DNA of 64,000 nt from CAWJKP01 sp963843465 (GCA_963843465.1 CAWJKP010000005.1:62001-126000), one strand, 5' to 3'. Positions 27,047-35,678 are shown, counted from the stretch's first letter. A program made the numbers and translations. Notes: generated by a model from the letters alone, not told the origin.

Positions 27047-27967
27047 TTGGACAGCGGAATCATCCCGCCGGTCGTCAAGCCGCTGGCCCCGGGCGACAAG
27101 GATCAGGCCCTAAGCCTGTTGTTGGCCCAGGCGGTCCTCGAGGGGCGGGCGATGCGGCTACCGACGATGCTGGCGGACCTCGGCTGCGGAGATCTTGCCG
27201 CGGGAAACCTCTTGGGCGCGTATCGCGGGCAGCAGCTTGTGGGCGCGGTTTTTTTCCAGTCCCGGGCCGGACGGTTGGGCGTCGCCGGGCTTCCGGGCAC
27301 GCTGGGCGACGAGCCCCCGGAAACGGCGCAATCGCTGCTTGCGGCCGCCGTCCAGCGATTGGCCGCCGAGGGCGCCCGCCTGCGCTGCCTGTTCGTCGAG
27401 GACGAGACGCAGCGCGAAAGGACCCTGCTTGGCCGGACCGGGTTTGAGTATCTGGCCCGCTTCCTCTCGTTGGCGGCCCCCGAGTCGCAGTTCCCCCGGC
27501 TGCCTCCGCAATGCTCCCTGACGTTGGAACCCTATACGACCGAGAACCATCAGCGGCTGGTGAAGGTCATGGAAGCGACCTGCCAGCAGACCCTGGATTG
27601 CCCGGACTTGACAGCGCTCCGCTCGGTGGAGGACACGCTGGCCGATTATCGCCACTTGGGCCAATTCGATCCGGGTCGCTGGCTGATCGCCGAGCGAGCG
27701 GGAGAAGACGTGGGCTGCCTGTTGCTGGCCGATCATCCGCGGAATCAGGACCTGGAGCTGGCCTACGTCGGAGTGACGCCGGCGGCGCGGGGGAATCGCT
27801 GGGGATTGCAGATCGTCCGCCATGCCCAATGGCTTGCACGCCTGGCCGGACGCCGACGCCTGTTGCTGATCGTGGACGAGGCCAACTCGCCTGCCCGAAG
27901 GATCTATGCGGAGACGGGGTTCGAGCCTTGGAGAAAGCAGGGCCTGTGGGTGAACGTCTCGCAGTAG
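27047..27967 (+). CDS. GNAT-family N-acetyltransferase
   Basis: A 306-aa protein with two GNAT-like halves. The C-terminal half (about residues 150-300) is canonical: LAYVGVTPAARGNRWGLQIVRHA, where R-G-N-R-W-G is the acetyl-CoA loop, then LIVDEANSPARRIYAETGFEPW. The N-terminal half looks degenerate. Substrate unknown. The TTG start at 27047 has only a weak ribosome binding site. Flanked on both sides by R4 repeats. Confidence 0.75.
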   Translation: MDSGIIPPVVKPLAPGDKDQALSLLLAQAVLEGRAMRLPTMLADLGCGDLAAGNLLGAYRGQQLVGAVFFQSRAGRLGVAGLPGTLGDEPPETAQSLLAAAVQRLAAEGARLRCLFVEDETQRERTLLGRTGFEYLARFLSLAAPESQFPRLPPQCSLTLEPYTTENHQRLVKVMEATCQQTLDCPDLTALRSVEDTLADYRHLGQFDPGRWLIAERAGEDVGCLLLADHPRNQDLELAYVGVTPAARGNRWGLQIVRHAQWLARLAGRRRLLLIVDEANSPARRIYAETGFEPWRKQGLWVNVSQ

Positions 27968-28279
27968 GGTGGGACAAGCTCGCGTCAGCGATGCCGGCCC
28001 ACCAGTTCCGCTTTGTGGTGCAGCAAATGCGATGCATCCGCTTGCAGTTGTTCCAGTGCAAGAAGTACGTCGGGACAGTGGGGATGGAGCCGCGCCAATC
28101 GAATTGGTGGACGGGCAAAGACTTGTGGATTTGTTCAAGAGTTTGGAGCTGGGGCTCGTGCCGCGCGTGACCTACGACGTGGACGCCGCCTTCTTCTCCC
28201 AGTTCGAGTCGGACGACGAGGAGCTATCGTAGGCTCCTGGTGGGCCGGCGGCCACCACGGCGGCCTTGTCCCACCCTAC
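27965..28279. repeat. R4 arms enclosing an Mrr gene relic
   Basis: Left arm tagggtgggacaagctcgcg to gccggcccaccag (27965-28003) and right arm ggtgggccggcggcc to gtcccaccctac (28238-28279) are the two halves of one R4 copy, separated by about 235 bases instead of the usual 10-20. Confidence 0.8.
28041..28232 (+). pseudogene. Deleted remnant of an Mrr-type restriction endonuclease
   Basis: Frame one (about 28041-28090) reads LQLFQCKKYVGTVGMEP, which fits the Q-x-K catalytic region of Mrr-family nucleases. A second frame (about 28092-28232) reads PIELVDGQRLVDLFKSLELG...YDVDAAFFSQF, which fits the Mrr C-terminal end. The 50-60 residues that normally separate the two are missing, and the N-terminal DNA-binding part is absent. 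This is best read as an internally deleted relic. Family assignment is from recalled motifs, not a search. Confidence 0.6.
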
Positions 28280-28281
28280 CA

Positions 28282-29072
28282 TCAAAGCCCAAGAACGTTG
28301 TTCATGCCGTAGAGGCCGGCAGGCTTGCCGACGAGGAACTTCGCGGCCAAGAGGCGCCTGCGGCGTAGCAGTCGCGATTGGTGGCCTTGACGGTAAGCTC
28401 GATGGTCTCGCCCAAGAGTCCGAAGACCACCGTATGCTCGCCGGGATTGTCTCCGGCGCGAATCGCGTGGTAGCCGATCTCCCCGTGCGGCCGCTTTCCC
28501 GTGCGGCCTTGGCGGCCGTACTGGTGTGCGGATTGGCCCATGGCGCCGGCGATGATTTGGCCGAACCGGAGCGCCGTGCCGCTAGGCGAGTCCTCCTTGA
28601 AGCGGTGATGCCGTTCGAGGATCTCCACGTCGGCGTCCCGGTCCTTAAGCGCCCGGGCGGCCAACTCGGCCATCTTCATCGTCAGGTTCACCGCCAGGCT
28701 CATGCTGGGCGCCCAGAGCAGCGGGATCGACGAGGCCGCCGCGCGGACCTTGGCCGCCTGCCGGTCGTCCAGTCCCGTCGTGGCCAAGACCAGCGGGACC
28801 CGCCCGGCCACCGCCGCGTCGAGGATTCCATTGACCGCCTGGGCCGTGGAGAAATCGACGATCACGTCGGCTTCCGCCTCGAGCATGCAGCTCAGCGGCA
28901 CCGCCAGCGGCCGGACGCCGGCCACGATTCCGGCGTCTTCGCCCAGCCGCGGGTGACCGGCGGCGTCGATGGCCGCGACCACTTGCAGCTCGGGATCGAC
29001 CGAGGCCAAGGCCACCAGCCGCTGGCCCATGCGGCCGGCCGCTCCGTGGATCGCAATGCGGATGGGATTCAT
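28282..29072 (-). CDS. dapB: 4-hydroxy-tetrahydrodipicolinate reductase, frame break near 28354
   Basis: NAD(P)H-dependent reductase of lysine and diaminopimelate synthesis. Seen: the Rossmann GAAGRMGQRL, ATTGL, SMSLAVNLTMKMAELAA, the catalytic ERHHRFKEDSPSGTAL and the GEHTVVFG region. The first frame ends at 28302 with a nonsense tail. Adding one base at the ggcgcc site restores AKFLVGKPAGLYGMNNVLGL and a stop at 28282-28284, the normal family C-terminus. Works with dapL (12133-13365). Lies upstream of thrC on the same strand only in reverse order: thrC is transcribed first, with a repeat between them. Confidence 0.9.
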
Positions 29073-29081
29073 GGCATTGAC

Positions 29082-29200
29082 AGGAGTTAGGAGTTAGAAG
29101 TTAGGAGTTAGAATGGGGGAGCGGCAGCCGTTGAGAATTCGTAACTCCCTAACCTCTAACTCCTAACTTCTAACTCCTAACTTCTAACTCCTTCTAACTG
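29082..29200. repeat. ttaggag-type inverted repeat pair without a gene
   Basis: ggagttaggagttagaagtt units (left) and taactcctaacttctaactc units (right) around a 30-base core. The same ends flank the four-helix-bundle genes at 42275 and 43391. The right end overlaps the last bases of thrC. Confidence 0.88.
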
Positions 29201-30666
29201 TAGAGCTGGATCGCCTTGATTATCTCCTTGAGATCGTTGGGCACGGCGACGGCCCGGTTGGCGAAGGCGGCGCGGCGGACGCCGCGGCTGCCGAGGACTT
29301 TGTTGAACAGGTCCTGGTCGGTCGTGTGGTAGGCGACCGTGGCGTCGGGGTCCTTAAGCTGGTGGCCGGTGAGGATGCAAACGACCCGCTGGTCGGGGCC
29401 GATCACGCCTTCGGAGACCAGGAGCTTCGTGCCGGCGACGCTGGCGGCACTGGCTGGCTCGCAGCCCAGTCCGCCGGCGCCGACTTTGGCCTTGGCGTCG
29501 AGCATCTCCTGGTCGCTCACCTCGCGGACGACCCCGTTGCAAATCTCCAACGCGCGGAGGCACTTGGTGAGGTTCACCGGCCGGTTGATCTCGATGGCGC
29601 TGGCGATGGTCGACGCCCTGCGTTTGGCCGCATCCATCTCCTCGTAGTAGCGGGCCGCAGAGCGCAGCTCGGGCTTGCCGCCGTTCCAGCAGAGGCCGCG
29701 CCGCCCGACGAGCTGGTGCAAGGTGTTGGCGCCGACCGCGTTGATGATCGCTAGCCGCGGCACGCGGGGGATCAGTCCCAGCTTGAGCAACTCCCCGAAT
29801 GCCTTGCCGAAAGCGCTAGAATTGCCCAAGTTACCGCCGGGAACCACGATCCAGTCGGGCATTTCCCAGCGGAGGGCTTCCAGCACCCGGTACATGATCG
29901 TCTTCTGGCCTTCCAGGCGGAAGGGATTGACACTGTTCACCAGGTAAATGCCCAGTTCCTTGCAGACCTCCTTGACCCGGGCCATGGCGTCGTCGAAATC
30001 GCCGGCGATCTGGACCGTGAGGGCCCCGTAGTCCAGGGCCTGGGAAAGCTTGCCATAGGCGATCTTCCCCGAGCCGACGAAGATCACCGCCTTCATCAGC
30101 CGCGTGACGGAGCAGTAGAGGGCCAGCGAGGCACTGGTATTGCCGGTCGACGCGCAGGCCGCCCGGCCCGCTCCGACCGCCCGGGCGTGCGTAAACGCGG
30201 CCGACATGCCGTTGTCCTTGAAACTCCCCGAGGGATTCATCCCCTCGTACTGGAGGAAGAGCCGGCCAGGGTTGAGACCGACGTACGGAGCCACTCCATC
30301 GGAGGGCAACAACAGCGTCTGGCCTTCGCCCACGGTCACGCACTGCCCGACGGGCGCGAAAGGCAGCAACTCATGGAACCGCCACACGCCGCTAAAGCAA
30401 TGCGGATCGTTCCGCCGGCCCCACTTGCCCTCGAACCAGGAAAGCGATGGCGGGACGGGCAACCGGTCCCAGTCGTAGTTTACATCCAGCAGTTCGCCGC
30501 ACTTTGGGCAACCGACCAGAACCTCGTCGATACCGTAAGTTGCGCCGCAGGCAGGCGAAATACACTGCTGGAAGGAGTGCTCGGTGAGAGGAATGTCTTG
30601 GATCTCGCGGCAAGAGGAAAGTTGGTTCTCATCTCCCAAGGGGAGAGGCAAGGGACGGCTTCTCAA
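29194..30666 (-). CDS. thrC: Threonine synthase
   Basis: PLP enzyme converting O-phosphohomoserine to threonine; about 480 aa. Seen: N-terminal Cys motif CISPACGATYGI...CPKCGELLDV (zinc-ribbon-like), EGMNPSGSFKDNGM with the PLP Lys, CASTGNTSASLALY, VVPGGNLGN (phosphate loop) and ILTGHQLKDPDA near the end. The TTG at 30666 is the most upstream start and lies only about 5 bases from the predicted transcription start. An internal start nearer LTEHSFQQC would match the usual family length better. Confidence 0.92.
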   Translation of the reverse strand: MRSRPLPLPLGDENQLSSCREIQDIPLTEHSFQQCISPACGATYGIDEVLVGCPKCGELLDVNYDWDRLPVPPSLSWFEGKWGRRNDPHCFSGVWRFHELLPFAPVGQCVTVGEGQTLLLPSDGVAPYVGLNPGRLFLQYEGMNPSGSFKDNGMSAAFTHARAVGAGRAACASTGNTSASLALYCSVTRLMKAVIFVGSGKIAYGKLSQALDYGALTVQIAGDFDDAMARVKEVCKELGIYLVNSVNPFRLEGQKTIMYRVLEALRWEMPDWIVVPGGNLGNSSAFGKAFGELLKLGLIPRVPRLAIINAVGANTLHQLVGRRGLCWNGGKPELRSAARYYEEMDAAKRRASTIASAIEINRPVNLTKCLRALEICNGVVREVSDQEMLDAKAKVGAGGLGCEPASAASVAGTKLLVSEGVIGPDQRVVCILTGHQLKDPDATVAYHTTDQDLFNKVLGSRGVRRAAFANRAVAVPNDLKEIIKAIQLYS

Positions 30667-30678
30667 GTATGCATCCTA

Positions 30679-30707
30679 AATCTAGAGCAGTCGCCACAAG
30701 CTATCAA
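30679..30707 (-). promoter_or_regulatory. Putative sigma-70 promoter of thrC
   Basis: On the minus strand: -35 TTGATA, 17-base spacer, -10 TAGATT. Predicted start near 30671. The 250 bases between this and the divergent promoter at 30966 hold no gene or repeat that I recognise. Confidence 0.5.
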
Positions 30708-30965
30708 GACACTCGTGAAATGAAGGGACGTCTCCACCGTGGCCGTACGCTCCACGCGACTGAACGGGGGAATCCATATTTGGAACCTACGGGCTACCCA
30801 ACCAATGAGTTACATACTTCTGTGGGGGCAGTTCCGGTTCGCGACTGGGCTCTGCCATGTATCTTGTTTTACTACAGTGACTTACAGCTACACAATCCAG
30901 CCAAAGCCGGGCTTTTCGCCGGGTTTCAGCGGCGGCGGGAGCCCCACATTCCCAATGGTAATGCT

Positions 30966-30994
30966 TTGACATTGACCAATACGCCCCTTAGAAT
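30966..30994 (+). promoter_or_regulatory. Putative sigma-70 promoter of the DksA-like gene and lspA
   Basis: Perfect -35 TTGACA (30966-30971), 17-base spacer, -10 TAGAAT (30989-30994). Expected start near 31001, about 50 bases upstream of the ATG at 31054. Confidence 0.6.
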
Positions 30995-31053
30995 AGCTAT
31001 TCTGTTGGCTTCGCATCGAGGGCAAATAGGATCGTGACGCTCGGAGAGAAGCG

Positions 31054-31425
31054 ATGAATAAAGCGGATCTGAAGGTCTTTCGGGAACGGCTGGTTGCCCT
31101 GCGAGGGCGGCTCAAGGGCAACGTCAGTCAGTTGGCCGATGCGGCACTCAAGAAGAGCCGTTCCGCAGCCAACGGAGACCTTTCGAGCATGCCGATCCAC
31201 ATGGCGGACATCGGCAGCGACAACTTCGAGCAGGAGAACACGCTCAACTTGATGGAGAATGAGGGTCTGACTCTGGAGCGGATCGAGGCAGCCTTGGAAC
31301 GGGTCGAGGACGGTACCTATGGTCAATGCGAGGAATGCGGCGCGAAAATCCCCAAGCAACGGCTGCTGGCCATCCCCTACGCCAACATGTGCGTCAAGTG
31401 CGCCTCCCGCATCGAGCAGCGATAA
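31054..31425 (+). CDS. TraR/DksA-family zinc-finger protein
   Basis: A 123-aa protein with an N-terminal coiled-coil helix pair (DLKVFRERLVALRGRLKGN...) and a C-terminal four-Cys zinc finger, CEECGAKIPKQRLLAIPYANMCVKC. DksA relatives bind RNA polymerase through the secondary channel. The acidic tip residues of classical DksA (DxxDxA) are replaced by MADIGSDNFEQE, so its mode of action may differ. It is followed 20 bases later by lspA, with which it probably forms an operon. Confidence 0.88.
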   Translation: MNKADLKVFRERLVALRGRLKGNVSQLADAALKKSRSAANGDLSSMPIHMADIGSDNFEQENTLNLMENEGLTLERIEAALERVEDGTYGQCEECGAKIPKQRLLAIPYANMCVKCASRIEQR

Positions 31426-31444
31426 GCCGGCAGGCGCCGACCTT

Positions 31445-31975
31445 GTGGGCAAGAGCCGCTACCTTCTCTTCTCCGCGATCGTGTCGGTCGGCATTCTAGC
31501 CGACTTGGCCACGAAGCACTGGATCTTCGCCTGGCTAGGCCCCCCCGACCCCAGATTGCCCAATTTGCCTCGGTGGGTTTTTCAGGACGTCGCCGGTTTC
31601 CAGACCAGCCTGAACCAGGGCGCCCTGTTCGGGTTCGGGCAGGGCTGGACCATGCTCTTCGCCGGCCTCTCGGTCGCGGCGACCATTGCCATCCTTTACT
31701 GGCTCTTCGTCGCCAAAGCCGCACGCAGCCTGCTGTTGACCTCTGCCCTGGCTCTGATCACTGCGGGAATTCTCGGCAATCTCTATGACCGCTTGGGGTT
31801 GTACGGGCTCCGATCGCCCGCGGGTTTGCCGGTCTATGCGGTCCGCGATTGGATCCTGGTGCGGATCTACCATTGGGACTGGCCCAACTTCAACCTGGCC
31901 GACAGCATGCTCGTCGTCGGCGCAAGCCTGTTGTTCTGGCAGGCTTTCTTCGGACCAAGAGAGCAGGCTGGGTAA
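31445..31975 (+). CDS. lspA: Lipoprotein signal peptidase (signal peptidase II)
   Basis: Inner-membrane aspartyl protease that cleaves prolipoprotein signal peptides. Four hydrophobic segments. The catalytic Asp pair is seen in AGILGNLYDRLG...VRDWI and NFNLADSMLVVG. Substrate-region motif FQTSLNQGALFGFG is present. GTG 31445 is chosen because it begins just before the first helix (YLLFSAIVSVGILADLATKHW); it has only a weak ribosome binding site and may be coupled to the upstream gene. A lipobox-bearing substrate candidate lies at 23719-23958. Confidence 0.92.
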   Translation: MGKSRYLLFSAIVSVGILADLATKHWIFAWLGPPDPRLPNLPRWVFQDVAGFQTSLNQGALFGFGQGWTMLFAGLSVAATIAILYWLFVAKAARSLLLTSALALITAGILGNLYDRLGLYGLRSPAGLPVYAVRDWILVRIYHWDWPNFNLADSMLVVGASLLFWQAFFGPREQAG

Positions 31976-32019
31976 CCTCCCCCAGTCACACCATCCTTCC
32001 CGCGTAGGGTCGTAGACGA

Positions 32020-32195
32020 GTAGGGTGGGGCAAGCTCGCGATCGCCAGTATTATTCATGGCCAAACACTAGCCCGAAGCGCAAGCGAGGGACTGCTAACG
32101 AGTTACCCTCGCTTGCGCTTCGGGCTAATGTCGAACACACTACGCCCAGATGCCGTGCCCGTGAATAATCCGCGCTAGCGAGCGCCGGCCCGCCA
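32020..32195. repeat. R4 half-copy interrupted by an R6 element
   Basis: tagggtggggcaagctcgcg (to 32040) should continue directly to ctagcgagcgccggcccgcc (about 32174). Instead 130 bases intervene, bounded by attattcatggcc and gcccgtgaataat, with the R6 stem agcccgaagcgcaagcgagg / ccctcgcttgcgcttcgggct at 32069-32128 in its centre. No gene is seen from 31976 to 32315. Confidence 0.8.
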
Positions 32196-32315
32196 ATCCT
32201 ACTGGCCCGATCCGAAGACCTCTTGGCGCGATCGGCCCTTTCGGGTACAAGCTGCCCGTCAATTTCTCTTCCGTTTCCGGCTCGTCCCGGGATAAGGGTC
32301 CGTTCGGACCTCGCG

Positions 32316-34892
32316 ATGACCATGCCGCCTCAAGATCTTGAGAATGAAGAAGTTTCGGCCGACGAGACGCCGCCGGGCGGTCGTTTCACGCGCTGGTGGA
32401 GCTGGCTGAAACGAATCGTGGGCTGGTCGCGGGCCGAGCGGTCGACGATGCCGCCCCAAGATCTTGAGAAGGAAGAAGTTTCGGCCGACGAGACGCCGCC
32501 GGGCGGTCGTTTCGCCCGGTTGCTGAACTCCCCGAAACGAGCCCTGGGCTGGTCGCGGGCGCATCGTTGGCGGGCCGCCCTGATCGGGCTGGCCTGCCTC
32601 GCTTCGTTGGGAGGCGTGGTGGCCGGCCACCTGATGTTGGTCTCCCGATCGCCAGCCGCTCCCAAACTGAACCCGGAAATGGTCTTCCGTACCCTTAACC
32701 AAGGCGACTACGCCGCAGCCAAGAAGCAGGCCGAGCAGTTGCGCCGTCAGCCGCAGGCCAGCGGCGAGATGATTGCCGCGGCATCGTTCATCCTCGGGGC
32801 AGCGACGGCGGGCGAGGCCGATCAGATCTGGGGGGGCGACAAGAAGGCCTTTTACCTCCTGGCCTCTCGATACTTGGAGGAGGCGAGGGATCGGGGATTT
32901 CCCAAAGGGCGCCAGGGCGAAGGGACCTACCTTCTGGGCCGATGCCTCTCCAAGGGCGAGCGGTATGCGGCCAGCCGGCCCATCTTGCGCTCGGCGCTGG
33001 ATCTCTATCCGCCCAAGGCCGCCGAGATCCACTGGCTGCTGGCGACCGCCTATCAGCACGACGCCAACCCCAAGCTTTCCGAAGCCCTCGAGGAGACCTC
33101 CCGCTTCTTGAACGAGCCGGGCTTGACCGACTCGCAGCGCTGCGCTGGACTCTTGCAGCGGGCGGAGATCCTTCTGGAGTCGGGAAAGGTCGCGGAGTGC
33201 GTCAAGACGCTCGACCGCATTCCCCAAAGTGCGAGCAACCGCGACGAAGTCCTCGTGCTCCGCGGCCGGGTTCAGATCGACCAGGCCCGGGCCGCCGGCG
33301 GGCCCTCCCGCCGACCGGCCGAGCAGTTCCAGGCCCGGGCACACTACCAGGCGGCGGTCAATACGCTCCGCGTGGTGCAGGGGTCGGCGACGGTCACCAC
33401 CTTGGCCGCCCGCAAGGCAATGTACCTGATCGGCGTCTGCTTCCTGGAGACGGGGGACCGCCGTGCGGCCCTGGTGCAGTTCGGCCGCACCGCGGAGGAG
33501 TACCCGGCGACGCCGGAAGCCCTGGTCTCGGATCTCGAGTCGGCGGAGATTTCGCGGTCCCTGGGCCATGACCTTGAGGCCCTCAGCGCTTATCGCCGCA
33601 TGTTGAAGGCGGTCCAGAGCGCGGAGGGATTCAGCAACCCCTGGATCGGCCTCGACGCGCTGGGCAAGCGGGTCCTGGAGGCTTACCATGCCTACTACGA
33701 GGCGGAGAAGTACGGCTTTTCGCTGGAGTTGGCGCAGCATTTCCAGCCTCTTCTCCCCGAAGCCCGCCAGATCGAGTCAACCGCCGAGAGCTACCGCGCC
33801 TGGGGACGGAGCCTGCTGGCGCAGTCCGAGCGCTCGACCCCGGAGCAGGCCCAGCGGCTGCTGCACGAGGGCCGCGAGCAACTCCGCCGGGCAGGCGTCG
33901 CCTTCGCACGACTCGCCGCCCTGCGGACCACCGGCAAGGAATATCCCGAGGACCTTTGGGCCAGCGGCCAGTGTGCCATGGAAGGGCAGGACTACCCCGG
34001 GGCCGTGGAGGTCTTCCAGCAATACCTCAAGACCGCAGCGCAGGACCACAACGGCCGCGTGCTGGTCGACCTGGGCGACGCCTGCCTGGCCCTGGGCCGC
34101 GCCAACGAGGCGATCCGCTGGTTCGACGAGTGTGTCCGCTCGCATCCCCGCGACGTAGCTTCGTACCGCGCGCGGCTGGGCGCAACCCGGGCCCTCCTGG
34201 AACTGGGGGAGACGGCCCAGGCCGAGAAGCTCTTGCAGGAGGTGCTTAACGGCGACTTCCTCGCGCCCAGCAGCGAGGAATGGCGCGAAGCGCTCTTCGC
34301 CCTGGGACGCTTGTTGCACGCGGCCGGCCGCTACGAGGAGGCCGCGGGCCGGCTGGAAGAGGCGATCACCCGCTATCCGCAATCGCCGCAGTCGCTGGAA
34401 ACGTTGTACCTGCTGGGCCAGTGCCGTCGCCAGACCGCGCGGAAGACCCAGGAGAAGCTGGTCACGGAGCTGATCGAGGAAGGGCGCGTGGCCGGGTCGA
34501 AAAAGATCCGCGAGAGTCTCCTTTTGGCGATCGACGCCTATCGGGGAGTGCAGCAACGGCTGGCCGAGCGCCAGGCGGTCCGCGAGTTGTCGCCCCTGGA
34601 ACGACTGCTGTTCCGCAACACTTACTTCGCCATCGGCTCGGCGCAGTTCGAGCTGGGACAATACGAGGCGGCGATCAAGACCTACGCCACGGCCATCAGC
34701 CGCTACCAGAATGGGCCGGAGGCGCTGCCGGCCTACGTCGAACAGGCGCGGATCTATCGCCTGCTCCACAAGCCCGACGAGGCCCGCACCGTGCTCGGCC
34801 AGGCCAAGCTCACGCTGTCGCAGTTGAAGGACGACAAACGCTTCACCGAGACCACCAATTTCTCCCGGCGGGAGTGGTCCGAGTTCTTCTAG
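32316..34892 (+). CDS. TPR-repeat membrane-anchored protein with duplicated N-terminus
   Basis: An 858-aa protein. Residues 3-44 and 45-86 are a tandem duplication (MPPQDLEN/KEEVSADETPPGG in both), followed by a membrane segment (LIGLACLASLGGVVAGHLML) near residue 100 and then a long extracytoplasmic region of tetratricopeptide-like helices (for example LFALGRLLHAAGRYEEAAGRLEEA, and NTYFAIGSAQFELGQYEAAIKTYATA). It probably acts as a scaffold. ATG 32316 (or 32322) starts just before the duplicated unit. It lies upstream of the flagellar genes but separated by repeats, so no link is implied. Confidence 0.82.
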   Translation: MTMPPQDLENEEVSADETPPGGRFTRWWSWLKRIVGWSRAERSTMPPQDLEKEEVSADETPPGGRFARLLNSPKRALGWSRAHRWRAALIGLACLASLGGVVAGHLMLVSRSPAAPKLNPEMVFRTLNQGDYAAAKKQAEQLRRQPQASGEMIAAASFILGAATAGEADQIWGGDKKAFYLLASRYLEEARDRGFPKGRQGEGTYLLGRCLSKGERYAASRPILRSALDLYPPKAAEIHWLLATAYQHDANPKLSEALEETSRFLNEPGLTDSQRCAGLLQRAEILLESGKVAECVKTLDRIPQSASNRDEVLVLRGRVQIDQARAAGGPSRRPAEQFQARAHYQAAVNTLRVVQGSATVTTLAARKAMYLIGVCFLETGDRRAALVQFGRTAEEYPATPEALVSDLESAEISRSLGHDLEALSAYRRMLKAVQSAEGFSNPWIGLDALGKRVLEAYHAYYEAEKYGFSLELAQHFQPLLPEARQIESTAESYRAWGRSLLAQSERSTPEQAQRLLHEGREQLRRAGVAFARLAALRTTGKEYPEDLWASGQCAMEGQDYPGAVEVFQQYLKTAAQDHNGRVLVDLGDACLALGRANEAIRWFDECVRSHPRDVASYRARLGATRALLELGETAQAEKLLQEVLNGDFLAPSSEEWREALFALGRLLHAAGRYEEAAGRLEEAITRYPQSPQSLETLYLLGQCRRQTARKTQEKLVTELIEEGRVAGSKKIRESLLLAIDAYRGVQQRLAERQAVRELSPLERLLFRNTYFAIGSAQFELGQYEAAIKTYATAISRYQNGPEALPAYVEQARIYRLLHKPDEARTVLGQAKLTLSQLKDDKRFTETTNFSRREWSEFF

Positions 34893-34893
34893 G

Positions 34894-35035
34894 GATGAGG
34901 GATAAGAGATAAGGGATGAGGGATGAGAAATGAGGGGTGAGAGATGAGAGATCAGGGATGAGGAGCGAGAGATGAGCGATCGGAGACCACAGATAGGGTG
35001 CGATTTTCCCTCATCCTTTATCCCTCGTCCCTCTT
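34894..35035. repeat. Heptamer-like inverted pair
   Basis: gggatgagggataagagataag units (34894-34985) and complementary ctcatcctttatccctcgtccctc units (35008-35035), with only about 25 bases between. Confidence 0.88.
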
Positions 35036-35078
35036 CCGACCGCTGCAAGAATCCAATCCAGAGTGCCACCCTTCACCG

Positions 35079-35543
35079 ATGACCCCGACCACCGCCTTGG
35101 AAACTGACCTTTTGGCCACGCTAATCAGCCGCAAGCGGGATTGCTTGCTGCAATTGCGCGACCTGGGACCGCGCCAGCTCGCCTTGGTGCGGGAAGGAAA
35201 CATGACAACGCTATTGGACCTGTTGTCGGCCAAGCAGCGGCTGCTTTGGGAACTGCAAAAGCTGGAGCGTCAGATCGATCCGTTTCGCGGGCAGGACCCC
35301 GCCGACCGGCGCTGGCCGACGCCCGAAGCCCGGCAGGAGACTGCCCGGCGACTGGCGGAGTGCGAGGCGCTGTTGGCCCAGATCGCGCGGCAGGACAAGC
35401 AGAGCGAAGAGGAATTGATCCGCCGCCGTCAGCAGGCGGCGATCCAGCTTCACGGCGTCCATGCGGCCCACCGGGCCCGCGGGGCTTATCTGGCCCCGGG
35501 CTGCGACGTCGCCGGCCGGTTGGATCTCTCGTCGGAGAGATGA
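35079..35543 (+). CDS. FlgN-like flagellar export chaperone
   Basis: A 154-aa helical protein with long coiled-coil stretches (LLATLISRKRDCLLQLRDLGPRQLALVREGNMTTLLDLLSAK). The pattern fits FlgN/FliT-type chaperones for hook-associated proteins; identity is low complexity and inferred partly from its position directly before flagellar regulators. ATG 35079 chosen because the upstream in-frame extension is repeat-coded. The cargo proteins FlgK and FlgL are not in the window. Confidence 0.65.
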   Translation: MTPTTALETDLLATLISRKRDCLLQLRDLGPRQLALVREGNMTTLLDLLSAKQRLLWELQKLERQIDPFRGQDPADRRWPTPEARQETARRLAECEALLAQIARQDKQSEEELIRRRQQAAIQLHGVHAAHRARGAYLAPGCDVAGRLDLSSER

Positions 35544-35570
35544 GTGGCGAGTGCCTGGAGGTTAGATGAG

Positions 35571-35664
35571 TAGGGTGGGACCAGGCCGCTTCGGCGGCCG
35601 CCGGCCCACCGGAACACGTAAGATGGTGGGCCGGCGCTCGCTCGCGCGAGCTTGTCCCACCCTA
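35571..35664. repeat. R4 palindromic repeat (arm order reversed)
   Basis: Starts tagggtgggaccaggccgc and ends gagcttgtcccaccctac, the reverse arm order to the copy at 26930. Confidence 0.92.
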
Positions 35665-35678
35665 CGAGGAGCGTTGCC

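Noticed and set aside
30669..31037. Plus-strand open frame of 122 codons in the thrC-dksA gap
   Set aside because: Overlaps both predicted promoters, has no ribosome binding site or recognisable motif, and its composition is not coding-like.
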